This document shows, in pieces, positions 1 to 8,994 of a stretch of 64,000 bases of DNA. Each line of letters starts with the position of its first letter. Position 1 is the stretch's first letter. Source of the stretch: Streptomyces sp. NBC_01217 (GTDB lineage Bacteria; Actinomycetota; Actinomycetes; Streptomycetales; Streptomycetaceae); contig NZ_CP108538.1 in assembly GCF_035994185.1 (NCBI RefSeq), positions 7,195,501-7,259,500 of the forward strand. The letters are read 5' to 3'. The notes under the pieces were generated by a model, which saw nothing but the letters and a program-made list of their open reading frames with translations, did no database searches and was not told the origin of the DNA. Both the position numbers and the translations under genes were made by a program.

Positions 1-316
1 TGTGCGCGGCCGTCATCAGCTGGTGGCGGGAGCGCTCGCCCCAGTCCATGGCCTTCTCCGGGCCTTCCAACTGCGGCATGTCGAACTGCTTCGCCCACGC
101 GGCGGCCGCCTCCTGCTCGGCGGAGCGCTTGGCCGCGAGCCACTCCTCCTTGGACTCGGTATCGGCGTCGCGTGCCGCCTTCCAGCAGTCGGAGCAGTCC
201 TTCGCCGCGAGCCAGCGGGCGAATCCGGCCCGCTTGTCGGCAGGACGGTTGGACAGGTCATGAACCACCTGGTGGGAGCACACGTGCTCCACGGTCCACT
301 GCGTACGGACGGCCAT
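1..316 (-). CDS. Hypothetical element protein, C-terminus beyond window
   Basis: The minus strand from the ATG at 316 reads open to the first base of the window, so the gene is partial. A GAGGAG ribosome site lies 8 nt upstream. The protein starts MAVRTQWTVEHVC and is polar, with a DCSDCW motif and an earlier Cys and His (VCSHQ). These could bind a metal, but that is inference. The helical Lys/Glu/Ala-rich part that follows looks like small actinomycete plasmid proteins. I do not recognise a function. It is the last visible gene of the leftward transfer operon and is separated from the broken MFS gene by about 50 bp. Confidence 0.75.
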   Translation of the reverse strand, partial: MAVRTQWTVEHVCSHQVVHDLSNRPADKRAGFARWLAAKDCSDCWKAARDADTESKEEWLAAKRSAEQEAAAAWAKQFDMPQLEGPEKAMDWGERSRHQLMTAAH

Positions 317-364
317 AAATGGATCTCCTCAGAAGGGTTGGAAAGTAGGGGTGTTGCGCCCTGA

Positions 365-1373
365 TCAGGGCGTCTTGTGCCGGCCTCGGAGCGGGCGGCA
401 GTGTCGGCCGCGCTGCCGCTGTCCGGTGGGGCCGAGACGTCGGCGCCCGGCGAGAAGGACAGTGAGAGCGAAGGCCGCGCCGGCGGCGGGGAGCGCAGCG
501 CTGGCGAGAGGCTGCTCGGCGAGGCGTCCGGCGAGGGCGGTGCCGACGGACTGCCCGGCGCCGATCGCGAGGATCAGCCACGCGTACGCCTCGCTGGTAC
601 GGCCCGCCGGAGTGAGGGCGTCGGTGGTGACGTAGGCGCAGGCGACCACGATGGTCAGGAACGCACCGGGCACGGTGACCGCGGCGATGGCCGCATACGG
701 GCCCGGAAGGGCAAAGAGCGGGAGCCACCCGGCCAGAAACGCGCCTGTGGCGATGATCAGTCGTCTGGTGGTGGTGCCCGACCAGGTGCGGCTTCCGTAG
801 ATGAGGCCGCCGAGGAAGCTGCCGGTCGAGAACGCGGCAGGGATGATGCCCGAGACCATGTCCTGGTGGTGGTGCTCGGCCATGGCGATGGACCACACGT
901 TCATCGCTCCGATCGCGAACCCGATACCGGTGAGGGAGCCGAACAACAGCAACACGGCGGGAGTGGCCAACTGCTGGGCCTGGGAAGCGTCCTGGCCCTC
1001 GAACCCTTCGGGTCGCCAACGTCGCGATGGCGGCGCCAGGGCGACCGCAGCGGTGCCGGCCAGGCCGAGGGCCGTGGTGACAGCGAGCGCGACGGCGGGG
1101 TTGTACACGGAGGCGAGCGCGGCCACGAGCAGCGGGCCGACGATGTACAGCAGGCCCTGCGTGCCGGTGTCGAGCGCGAGCGCGGCGTGCCGCAGCCGGG
1201 GGTCGGGCAGCACGCTCGGCCACAGCGCCCGCAGCCCGGCCTCCAGCGGAGGCGTGGTTCAGACCGCCGGCGACGACGATAGCCGTGGCGAGGCCCGGTC
1301 CGCCGTACGGTCCGGACAGTGGCAGGGCTACCAGGAGGGCCGAGTTGAGTAGGGCGGCCGGAAGGTGGGGCAC
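365..1373 (-). pseudogene. MFS transporter remnant (5'-truncated, frameshifted)
   Basis: About 280 residues in the 365-1213 frame are clearly the second half of a major facilitator transporter, with hydrophobic helices separated by short Arg-rich loops (GLLYIVGPLLVAALA, GSLTGIGFAIGAM). Upstream, another frame (1260-1373) supplies one further helix ending VVAGGL. Dropping one base near 1260 joins them as VVAGGL-TTPPLEAGLRALWPS, which reads as a normal MFS loop. The first helices are missing altogether and the preceding gene runs into this sequence. So the gene has a deleted 5' end and a +1 frameshift; the latter could be a sequencing error, the former cannot. Confidence 0.7.
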
Positions 1374-2407
1374 GGGCGGACGCGCAGCACGGGGGTGCGG
1401 TGCGGCGGCAGGACGGCGACGGTCGCGCCGAGGTCCTCGGCCGCTTCTTCGACTTCGCGGGTGAGGAACTCAACCTGCCGGCCGATCGCCGAGAAGCGGG
1501 CGGCGATCTGGCGGCCCTGGACGGTCTCCAGCGCGCTGGCGAACTGGCTGCTCGTTTCCAGGAGTTCTTGGAGACGGACCATCGGCCCTGCGTCGTATCC
1601 GCGCTGGGTTGCACTGAGGAGCGCGTTGGACGCGTCACCGGCGTGGTGGGCCTCGACGACGTCGCGGGTGAGTTCCTGCAGCGAGATCTCGGGGGCGGGC
1701 TCGGGCCGGTTGAACCCTGAGACATCGGCGCGCAGCACGCCGGGCGGGACCGGGGCGGGTAGTGACTGCCCTGCCTCGTATTCGTGGGCGTAGTGCCCGA
1801 TCACCTGCCAGCCCGGTGCGTCCGGGTCTCCTCGCAGCGCGACCAGCGTCGAGTCGTCGTCTTCGACCAGGTGGGCGAGGGTGATCGGCTGCCCGTCGGC
1901 GGCGTACCACGACTCGGTCAGCTCCAGCTCGCCTCGCCTCTGCGCAGCCTGAGCTCGCTCGGTCCACATCCGCTGTTCCTCTTCGGTCAGCGGAGCCTTG
2001 TGGTGCTGGCCATCGCTCTGGTCGGCGAGGTTGCTGGCGATGAAGCTGTGATCCGCCCATGCGGTGAGGTGCGGCCACAGGGCCGAGTGCTGCGCGGGTT
2101 CGGCCTGGGAGCCGGGGGCGGCCGGCCGGTCGAGGGCCCGGCGGATCTCGGTGGCGGAGGCGGCCAGGCCGTCCAGCACGGCCCGCCACGCGGCCAGGTG
2201 CCGGGTAGGCGGCAGCTCGTCGAGCGCACGGCGGGCGGCATCGAGCAGAGCGTCGGCGTGCGGGGCGAGGTGCGTGGTGTACGCCTCCACCGCAGCCTTG
2301 TCGCGCTGGGCTCGAGCCGCTGCCGCGGCGCTTGCGTGGACGATGCGGCCGCAGCGGTCGCGTGTCATGTCGAGCGCGGTCTCGGTCTCGCGGTCGATGA
2401 CCGCCAT
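1328..2407 (-). CDS. Hypothetical alpha-helical element protein (likely frameshifted near its start)
   Basis: A 359-residue, mostly helical soluble protein rich in Ala, Arg and Glu, with no signal peptide and no catalytic motif I recognise. The last ~30 residues (from VLPPHRTPV) look like read-through into the MFS remnant. The natural start is probably the ATG at 2493, which overlaps the upstream stop as ATGA. From there the frame reads MTPASNPDPDG and then needs one extra C near 2460 to continue as PAAGGTELANAARDF-PLRMAVID. A lost base in a C/G run would explain why the open frame now begins only at the internal ATG at 2407, which has no good ribosome site. Confidence 0.55.
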   Translation of the reverse strand: MAVIDRETETALDMTRDRCGRIVHASAAAAARAQRDKAAVEAYTTHLAPHADALLDAARRALDELPPTRHLAAWRAVLDGLAASATEIRRALDRPAAPGSQAEPAQHSALWPHLTAWADHSFIASNLADQSDGQHHKAPLTEEEQRMWTERAQAAQRRGELELTESWYAADGQPITLAHLVEDDDSTLVALRGDPDAPGWQVIGHYAHEYEAGQSLPAPVPPGVLRADVSGFNRPEPAPEISLQELTRDVVEAHHAGDASNALLSATQRGYDAGPMVRLQELLETSSQFASALETVQGRQIAARFSAIGRQVEFLTREVEEAAEDLGATVAVLPPHRTPVLRVRPCPTFRPPYSTRPSW

Positions 2408-2489
2408 CCGCAGCGGGAAATCGCGTGCAGCGTTGGCGAGTTCGGTGCCACCGGCAGCGGGCCGTCGGGGTCCGGGTTGCTTGCGGGCG

Positions 2490-2951
2490 TCATCGGGACC
2501 GCCCGCCGCCCGAGGCCGTCAGGTGGACGGTCGGTGCGTAGGTGGGCTTCGGCGGGATCGGCCGGGCCGACGGCAGGGAGGTGGTGGGCGGTGTGGCGCG
2601 ACGCTGAGTCGTTCGGCCGGCGGCGGCCTCGGCGAGACGGCTGCGGCGCTCCAGGAGTCCGTTCGCCCGGACTGGGCGTGGTGGGCTGGCGGAAATAGCC
2701 GGGTTGAGGCGAATGTCGGCCTGCACAGTGAAACCCTGGCGGCGAAGATCGTGGACGGCCTGACGGGTCCGGCGGGGACCGTCCCGCTCGGGCTCGCTGA
2801 GCCGGTACAGCCCGGGTTGATCGGGGACGGGCTCGAACTGCTCGCGCTCCAGGTACCAGTGGGCGAGGTGCGCGGGCAGGGAGGAGGTGAAGGAGGCGAC
2901 GAAACCGTGTTCCTCGTGGTCGCCGAAGGCGAAGTGGGTGCCGGGTTGCAA
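2490..2951 (-). CDS. Hypothetical element protein
   Basis: A 153-residue protein using a TTG start at 2951, with GAGGAGAACC about 10 nt upstream. The N-terminal half (FAFGDHEEHGFVASFT, LAHWYLEREQFEPVPDQPGLYRL) looks like a compact folded domain. The C-terminal half is Pro/Arg/Ser-rich and probably disordered. Its stop codon overlaps the presumed ATG of the next gene (ATGA at 2490-2493), so the genes are translationally coupled. No function is recognised; this type occurs in transfer gene clusters of actinomycete plasmids. Confidence 0.6.
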   Translation of the reverse strand: MQPGTHFAFGDHEEHGFVASFTSSLPAHLAHWYLEREQFEPVPDQPGLYRLSEPERDGPRRTRQAVHDLRRQGFTVQADIRLNPAISASPPRPVRANGLLERRSRLAEAAAGRTTQRRATPPTTSLPSARPIPPKPTYAPTVHLTASGGGRSR

Positions 2952-2967
2952 GGGGGCGAGGTTCTCC

Positions 2968-4093
2968 TCACGTTGTCGGGGTGGAGCGGTCAGTGGCTGC
3001 GGTGCATGGGACGGGCTGCGGTAAGGGGGCGTACTGGGCGGAGACGGGGAGGGCGGGGCGGCGGTGGGGTGCGCTCACGCGGGCCTGGCGAAGGAAGATC
3101 TCGCCGTCGGTGAGCCAGGTCTCGATGGCCGGCCACGCGCGGGCGTTGAGTTCCTGCGACGGCATAGGACCGCCGTGGACCACCTCGTGGAGCAGGGTCT
3201 CGGTATCGGTGATGGCGTCGGCCAGGCGGGAGAGCGTCGCGGCGTCGTCGGGCCACGGGCTGCTGGCGGGACGGCACCGGTCGATCAGCGTCGGGGCGTG
3301 GTCGACGACGGTGAGGAAGCGGCGCCAGGAGTGGTCGAGGAATTCCTCGGTCGCGGCGCCGAGGGCGGCGGCGCTCAGCGGGGTGGCGTCGCTGTAGCGG
3401 CCGGAGGCGACCATGGCCTGCCAGGTGTCGTGTTCGGAGCGGATGCCCCCGAGTACGGCGGCGATGGCCGAGGTCCGGCGGGCGTGGACGGCCTGCTCGT
3501 AGGAGGGGAGGTACCGGTCGGCGACGGCCTGGGCCGCCCGTCCGGCGAACGGCGGCAGGGCGATGCTGCGCGGTGCGTGCGGATCGCCGTAGCCCTCTTC
3601 GAGCCCTTCGGGGGCGAAGGCGCCGACTAGATAGTCGAGTTGGCGGCCGGGGCGTTCGACGAACAGCAGCGTGGTGCCGTTCACCGTGTCGGTGAGCGTG
3701 GCGGCGTAGGGGATCCGCTCCCTCTGGAGGGCGCGGCCGAGTTCGCCGCTGTCCCAGATCCAGGGCACGAGGTCTTCCTGCCAGGCGGGGTGGGAATAGA
3801 TGTCGACCGACGTGTTCCACTGGCCGGGCAGTTGGCGCGCGAGGTCGCGGGTGGCGTCGCCGATGAAGCGCCGGCTGCTTGTGTGCACGCTGGTGCGGTG
3901 CCGTTTCGCGCACTTGACCAGGTCGACCACGGTGGTCTGGTTGCCGTCCGCGGGCAGGTGGTAGACGCCGTCGTCGTCCCGCCGAAAGCCGCTCTCCGTG
4001 AGGGCGGTGTGCGCCCACGGGTACTGCTCACCCGAGGCGATGGCGACGATGCGAATCCCGGCTGTGCGACAGGATGATCTGCGCCTCAGCCAT
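2968..4093 (-). CDS. Hypothetical element protein, probable +1 frameshift near start
   Basis: A ~370-residue protein. The ATG at 4093 overlaps the end of the upstream glycosyltransferase frame and reads MAEAQIILSHSR; the main frame picks up as IRIVAIASGEQYPW. Removing one G from the CCGGGATT run near 4063 fuses these exactly, so I infer a single-base frameshift or error. The part around LARQLPGQW, WIWDSGELG, VNGTTLLFVERPGRQ and DYLVGAFAPEG matches, block by block, the protein at 6986-7759 (LAARLPGTW, KLWDTGHVD, and so on), so the two are diverged paralogues sharing one domain. No catalytic residues are evident. Confidence 0.55.
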
Positions 4094-5201
4094 GGACCAG
4101 GTCCCCGCCGCTGCGCAGGACGGCGCGCAGGCTGCGGCCGTACTGCCAGGCATGCTCCCGGGCCGCCGCCTCCAGCTGGTCGTATCCGACCTGGGCTGTC
4201 ATCTGCCCGCCCCATTTGCGGTATCTGTACACGGGGACCGGCAGCAGGATTCCGGGCGCGAGAGTGGTCACGCCGAGGGCCGCGCAGTAGTCCTCGCCCT
4301 GGACGAGGCCGCCCATCGGTGCGGCGCGTACGAGGTCGGTGCGGGCGAGGATCGTGGTCGGCCCGATGGGGATGGTGCCCGCCGGGGACTTCCAGTAGGT
4401 CCACACGTCGCCGGCCTCGTGGTGATGGGGATCTCTGAAAACGGCCAGTGCCGCTCGTCGCTCCACTCGCTCCGGCGTTCAACCGAGTGGGGAGTTTCAG
4501 CGAGCGTCGCGCATGTTGTCGGCCGGGGCCGCCCACTCGTGGAGTGTGCGGGCCGTGCCGGCCGGTCAAGGGCGCCTGCGGCGGCGCTACGCGCTGGGCT
4601 TCGCCCACCCTGGACAGTCCGTCCCGCCCCTGGACCTGGCTGGCTATCGGGCGGCCCCTCCCTTCTGGCGCCCGTCCGCAGGTCAGGTGCCGAGTGGGTG
4701 GGGAGATCCACTGAGCACGTCTGGGGCCACCCCCGAGTAGCGGGTGGTCGTTTTCAGGAAGCGCCATCAGTGGCGGCTGGGCGGGGTGGGGCAGCGCCAC
4801 AAGGTGGTCGAGCCGTCGGGGTACTGGTCCTCGCTCCAGCCCGCACACCAGCCGACCCCGGTCGATTCCAGGGTGTTCAGCCGTACGGACATGGCGTCGT
4901 CGGTGAACTCGTCATCGTCGTCCGCCCAGTTCGTATACCGGGTTCGAACGTGGGCGAGGGCCAGATTCCTGGCGCAGGCGGCGCCGACCGGGCGGGGCAG
5001 AGCAAGGGTGCGGACGCGGGGGTCCTGCGCGAGCGGGGCAGGCAGACGATCAGTTGAAGCACCGTCGAGCGCGATTATGGCCTCCCAACCCACGGACTGC
5101 CGGGTGAGGCTGGCGTGCATGGCGGTCAGGTAGTCGAGCCGGTCTTCGCGCAGGCGGCTGGCGATGACGACGGTGATCAGGGGCGTGGTGTGCGGGGGCA
5201 G
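4086..5201 (-). pseudogene. Family 2-like glycosyltransferase, split by a MITE
   Basis: Two halves of one gene lie either side of the 347-bp insertion at 4423-4769. The first half (4770-5201) begins PLITVVIASRLREDRLDYL and has EAIIALDGAS, GAACARNLALAH and the acidic WADDDDEF, a layout typical of GT-A fold family 2 enzymes. The second half (4086-4422) contains HEAGDVWTYW and GGLVQGEDYCAALG. Deleting the insert and one GTGG copy restores the frame as TPPSRHEAGDVWTYW. No ATG or GTG fits; a CTG at 5201, 6 nt after GGAG, is my best start. As it stands the product stops right after SRH. Confidence 0.8.
4423..4769. mobile_element. 347-bp MITE-like insertion in glycosyltransferase gene
   Basis: The segment is bounded by imperfect inverted repeats of about 25 bp. 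Both ends share TGATGG at the tip, then CTGAAAACG and CCA further in. A direct 4-bp duplication GTGG lies at 4419-4422 and 4770-4773. It has no open frame that looks like a gene. Its removal restores the interrupted glycosyltransferase frame, which fixes the boundaries independently of the repeats. It is probably mobilised in trans by a transposase not present here. Confidence 0.8.
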
Positions 5202-5228
5202 GGAAGGCTCCGGGAAGACGAGGGGAAA

Positions 5229-5816
5229 CTAGCGGCGCGTGGCGGGGCGCGGGGCGCCGGCCTTCGCCGGGGATGCGGCGGGAGCGCTCGGGGGCGGCGT
5301 GCTGCGCGATGCCCGGATGGCCGGCGCGGGGTCGAGGGAGGACCACGCTGCCGGGTGGTCGTTGAAGGCGGTGCGCGGGTCGATGGCCCAGTCGACAAGC
5401 GGGCCGATGTCCTCGTGCAGGAGGCTGATCACCTCGATGCCCTGCTGGTGCAGGACGTAGCCCCACTGGATGTCCTGCGCGTCGGCGGTCTCGTCGGTGA
5501 CTGTCATACGTACCGGCGGGGAGCCGTTCGGGGTGATCAAGTGATCGAGCGTGCGGCTGGGCCAGTGCTCGCCGCCGGTCAGCTCGGCCACGAGCATGGG
5601 CGGTGCGCCGTCGAGGAGGTCGGTGCCCAGCTCGTCCCAGCCGACGGCGACGTCGTCGATGAGGTGACGGGACATGGCCTCCACGTCGCGCCCGAACTTG
5701 TGCTGGTAGGCGGCCAGGAGCAGGGGCAGGTGGTGGCTGGGCACGCCGTCGAGCTGGACGTGGATGCCGCTGTACCCCGTGCCGGTGGGGCGGGCGATGA
5801 AGGAACGTGTGGACAG
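5229..5816 (-). CDS. Hypothetical conserved Streptomyces element protein
   Basis: About 195 residues. The conserved part starts STRSFIARPTGTGYSGIHV and continues SHHLPLLLAAYQHKFGRDV and WDELGTDLL; I know this pattern from unnamed Streptomyces plasmid and chromosomal-island proteins. A GGAGAAG site 5 nt before a CTG at 5816 decides the start. A shorter GTG start at 5744 would cut the conserved N terminus. The C-terminal 40 residues are Pro/Ala-rich and probably disordered. It is followed at once by the glycosyltransferase gene, so they were co-transcribed. Function unknown. Confidence 0.65.
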   Translation of the reverse strand: MSTRSFIARPTGTGYSGIHVQLDGVPSHHLPLLLAAYQHKFGRDVEAMSRHLIDDVAVGWDELGTDLLDGAPPMLVAELTGGEHWPSRTLDHLITPNGSPPVRMTVTDETADAQDIQWGYVLHQQGIEVISLLHEDIGPLVDWAIDPRTAFNDHPAAWSSLDPAPAIRASRSTPPPSAPAASPAKAGAPRPATRR

Positions 5817-5896
5817 GGACTTCTCCGCATCGGGTAAGGGGCTGGGGACGTTCGACGGCCATCAAGGTGGTGTGTGCCGCGTGGGAGGGGACGCGT

Positions 5897-6973
5897 CTAA
5901 GCGCGGTCCGACCAGGAGGCGACTGGGGGGCCGGAGGCGTCGGTGCGGGCGCAGGTGTAGCCGATCAGTCGGGACGGCTCGGCCTTCGCGGGGACGGTGG
6001 CGGCGTCGTTGCATACGAACGTGTACGTGATGGAGGTGCGGGGCACGTCGTGGAGCCACGCTCGGTCGTCCTTGCCGGGGTTGATCTGCAGGCCGGAGTG
6101 CGCGACGGCGTCGGTCTGGGTGTGGGTGTGGGAGAAGAGGATCAACGCGCCGCCGTCGGTGGTCTTGAGGGCGTAGGCGTCCTTGTAGCGGTTGGCGGCG
6201 CCGGCGAATACGGTGGTGCCCTGGTTCCCGTAGCGGGTGCCGGTCTTGTCGTGGACCTCGATCTGCTGCTTGCTCGCCTTGGTCGGCGCGAAGACCTTCG
6301 TCCCGCTGTTCGCGCCTCCGGTGGCGAAGTTGTCGAGCACGCCTGTGCGCAGCAGGTCGGCGCCGGCTGCCAGCTGCTTGTTGCCGTCGGCGGCGACGGC
6401 CGTCGCGTATCCGTCCCGGTCGAGGGCGATGTCGGGCAGTTTCTGGCCGTCGAGGTCGACGACGGACACCAGCTCCCAGCGCTTGTGCTGGGGCTGTTCG
6501 GCGAACACGCCCAGACGCGAGGGGGCCTTGCCCTTCTGGTCCGAGAGCGCGGCGGCGAACCAGCGGTCCTGCCCGGCGACCAGGCGCGGGATGTACAGCT
6601 TGGCGTTCGCGGAGTCGTAGGACCACGGCTTGTACGGCTTGCGGTCCGCCGCGGGAAGTCCTTCGGTCTCGGTGTAGTCCGAGACGGACATCGCGTACAG
6701 CGGGCCGTCCTCGACCGTGTCGAGCAGGCGCCGGTTACCGTCGGCGTTGGCCTCGTTGTTGATCTTCGAGTAGTGGGTGATGACGTCGCGGGCCTGGGCG
6801 GCGCTGAGGGCGGCCGTCGGCTTCGGGGCGGTGCTGGCGCCGGGAGCCGGCTTGGCGTCGGAGGTGCCGTGGTCGGTGGTGCAGCCGGTGAGTGCCAGGG
6901 TGAGGCAGGCTGCGCTGGCGAACAGCGGCAGGGTGCGTCGGGCGATGCGGATGGAGGCTCCAAGGATCTGCAG
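5897..6973 (-). CDS. Putative secreted lipoprotein, transfer operon
   Basis: The N terminus has basic residues (IRIARR), a hydrophobic stretch and a lipobox-like LALTGC followed by small polar residues, so it is probably exported and lipid-anchored. A Pro/Ala linker follows, then ~280 residues rich in beta structure, including LYIPRLVAGQDRWFAAAL, an ALDRDGYATAVAADG block and SHTHTQTDAV. No enzyme family is recognised. The exact start is unclear: the frame opens after a TGA at 6986, the only near-canonical codon is CTG at 6973, and the best ribosome site (GGAG) precedes an ATC. A surface role in mating is inference from context. Confidence 0.6.
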   Translation of the reverse strand: MQILGASIRIARRTLPLFASAACLTLALTGCTTDHGTSDAKPAPGASTAPKPTAALSAAQARDVITHYSKINNEANADGNRRLLDTVEDGPLYAMSVSDYTETEGLPAADRKPYKPWSYDSANAKLYIPRLVAGQDRWFAAALSDQKGKAPSRLGVFAEQPQHKRWELVSVVDLDGQKLPDIALDRDGYATAVAADGNKQLAAGADLLRTGVLDNFATGGANSGTKVFAPTKASKQQIEVHDKTGTRYGNQGTTVFAGAANRYKDAYALKTTDGGALILFSHTHTQTDAVAHSGLQINPGKDDRAWLHDVPRTSITYTFVCNDAATVPAKAEPSRLIGYTCARTDASGPPVASWSDRA

Positions 6974-6985
6974 GCGGGGAGTGGG

Positions 6986-7759
6986 TCAGCGCGTACGGCC
7001 GGCCGAGGGTGTGGCCTTCGGTGACGCTGGCGGAAGGGCGGCGCTGGTGGTGGGCGCCGAGTGGCGCAGGTTCACGCCGATGCCCTTGGCTGTGAGCTGT
7101 TGAACCACGCTGTGGACGCGCAGGGCGCGACCGCTGTCCCCGTAGGCGGTGGGCAGGAGGAACGCTGCTTGGTGCGGGTGGTACTGGAATCCGTGGGCGT
7201 ACAGCGTCATGCGTGCATCGACCGGCACGCTCTCGTACGGCGCGCCGAGGGCTCCGTCGCTGTACAGGGTCAGGGTGAGGACCTGGTCGACCTGTGGCGT
7301 GCCGAGCCGGTGCGGGGGGTCGGGCTGGGCCGCCGCGTTGTCGAGGACCTCTTGCAGGGCCTGTTCATAGTGGGGCAGCACCCGTCGGGTGACTTGTGCC
7401 GCCGCCCGCGCGGGGTCCTTGGGAACGGCGATGCCGTTGGGTTCCTCGACTGCGGCGAAGTGGTGGGGCGTGATGTGCGGGCCGTCGGGGGCGAGCGGGG
7501 CGACGACGAACTGGTGCGGGTAGCGGGGCCGGTCGGTGACGTACAGCCGCTGGTCGGCGGGCCCGTGGAGCACGGCGTCGTGGGTGAGGACGTACTGGCT
7601 GACGATGTAGTCGACGTGGCCGGTGTCCCAGAGTTTGTCGGTGCGGGGGAACTGGTCCGCGTACTGCGCGTGGCGCTGGTACTCGCTGGTCCAGGTGCCG
7701 GGCAGACGGGCGGCCAGACCGGTAGCGAAGGCGGACAGGTCGGTGCGGGGTGAGGTCAT
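6986..7759 (-). CDS. Hypothetical element protein, paralogue of 2968-4093
   Basis: A 257-residue protein starting at an ATG (7759) with AGGAACAC just upstream. Blocks LAARLPGTW, DKLWDTGHVDYIVSQ, VLPHYEQALQEVL and the following beta-rich part line up with LARQLPGQW, PWIWDSGELG and YLPSYEQAVHARR in the protein at 2968-4093, so both carry the same unnamed domain. No transmembrane helix, signal or catalytic motif is visible. It sits between a DUF-like helical protein and the lipoprotein gene in one tight leftward operon. Confidence 0.7.
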   Translation of the reverse strand: MTSPRTDLSAFATGLAARLPGTWTSEYQRHAQYADQFPRTDKLWDTGHVDYIVSQYVLTHDAVLHGPADQRLYVTDRPRYPHQFVVAPLAPDGPHITPHHFAAVEEPNGIAVPKDPARAAAQVTRRVLPHYEQALQEVLDNAAAQPDPPHRLGTPQVDQVLTLTLYSDGALGAPYESVPVDARMTLYAHGFQYHPHQAAFLLPTAYGDSGRALRVHSVVQQLTAKGIGVNLRHSAPTTSAALPPASPKATPSAGRTR

Positions 7760-7789
7760 GTGTTCCTGGAAGGAGGCGGTGGTCCGGCG

Positions 7790-8725
7790 TCAGCGCGTGT
7801 GCCGCGGCAGTGCCGCCGGGAGGGCTCGCGGGGGAAGGGACGGCGGACGCCCCGGGGTGGACGTGAGCCGCGGGGCCGGCATGAGCGGGGTCAGTGCCCG
7901 CATCCGGTCCTCGGCCACGTGCAGCACCTCGCCGAGGTTGCGGATCTCGGCGGCGGCGTCGGCGAGGTCGTAGGACAAGTCGAAGCCGTCGTCCTCCTCG
8001 GCTTCCTTGGCCTTCTCCCTGGCCGCTTCGAAGAACTCCCCGAGCTGTGCCAGCAGGCCGTCGCTGGGCTCCAGGATCTGGTGCAGGAAGGCAGCGGCCT
8101 CCGCATGCGACTCGGCTCCGTTGAGCCGGTCAGTCAGAGCGCGGAGCGCGTCGCCGTAGACGTAGACGTAGACGGAGGCGCGGCCGGCGGAGTCGGGGAC
8201 GTCCGGGACTTCGGGCGCGTGGAGCGTCGGCGTAGCTGGGAGCGCGCTCCGGCCTCCGGCCGATGCAACGGGATTCGGCAGCAGCCCGAGCTGGGCAAGG
8301 CGATGGTCGATCGTCTCGATCAGGGGCTGGACGTTGCCGCCGTGGCGAGCCTCGGGCCGTTGGGGGGCGCCAGGGTCGGCGGATGAAGCCGAGTCGTAGA
8401 CGACCTCGAACAGCGCCTGGTCGTCCGGGTGTTCACGGGTCGCGATCCAGCCCTCCGGGCTTCCTGGCGGGCGGTCGGAGGGGGGCTCCTGCGGCGGACT
8501 GATGATCAAGTAGCTGTCGTCGGGGAGCGATACGCGCACGATGTACGCGCTGAGGCCGAACTCGATGTCGCACTCCAGCCCACGCTGCCGCAGTGGCGTG
8601 GTGATGTGCGCGTGGCGGCGCCAGAGCTCCTGCCACCACGGGGTGGCCGCATTGCGATGGTCGGGAAGCGGCGCGAGCGGGGCCGTGCGGTTGCCGGCAC
8701 GGGTGGTTTCGTCGTCAGCGCCCAC
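7790..8725 (-). CDS. Hypothetical element protein
   Basis: A 311-residue protein from a GTG (8725) preceded by a strong AGGAGGAG site. The first ~120 residues form a compact domain (PWWQELWRRHAHITTPLRQ, SAYIVRVSLPDDSYLIISP). A variable linker follows, then an acidic helical region around 225-285 (LAQLGEFFEAAREKAKEAEE) that could form a coiled coil, and a Pro/Arg tail. Its 5' end overlaps the stop of the upstream small gene by about 10 bp, implying coupling. Similar two-part proteins are common in Streptomyces plasmids; no role is assigned. Confidence 0.7.
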   Translation of the reverse strand: MGADDETTRAGNRTAPLAPLPDHRNAATPWWQELWRRHAHITTPLRQRGLECDIEFGLSAYIVRVSLPDDSYLIISPPQEPPSDRPPGSPEGWIATREHPDDQALFEVVYDSASSADPGAPQRPEARHGGNVQPLIETIDHRLAQLGLLPNPVASAGGRSALPATPTLHAPEVPDVPDSAGRASVYVYVYGDALRALTDRLNGAESHAEAAAFLHQILEPSDGLLAQLGEFFEAAREKAKEAEEDDGFDLSYDLADAAAEIRNLGEVLHVAEDRMRALTPLMPAPRLTSTPGRPPSLPPRALPAALPRHTR

Positions 8726-8954
8726 GGCTCCTCCTGCGGGAGGCGGGCGTGCGGTGCGGCGGTGGTGTCCGGTGGGCGGGGCTGGGCTCCGGGGCCGGGG
8801 TGAAGTCGAATTCGTACTCGTCGTAGGAGGCGATCAGGTCGTGTTCCATCTGGGCTTCGCGTTCGGCGACCTGCGCCATGAGGTCATCGTGCTCGGCCTG
8901 GCACTGCTGGTACTCGGCCCAGTCGGCGTCGCTGAAATGAGCGGGGCGGTTCAG
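8715..8954 (-). CDS. Small hypothetical element protein (CTG start)
   Basis: About 79 residues: NRPAHFSDADWAEYQQCQ, an acidic amphipathic helix, DLIASYDEYEFDFTP and a Pro/Arg-rich tail. The start is inferred as CTG at 8954 because AAGGAG lies 5 nt upstream and no ATG, GTG or TTG is available in frame at the right distance. The 3' end overlaps the next gene. Function unknown. Confidence 0.5.
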   Translation of the reverse strand: MNRPAHFSDADWAEYQQCQAEHDDLMAQVAEREAQMEHDLIASYDEYEFDFTPAPEPSPAHRTPPPHRTPASRRRSRGR

Positions 8955-8994
8955 GGGACTCCTTGAGGTGGTGATGCCGGTTCTTCGAGGCGGG

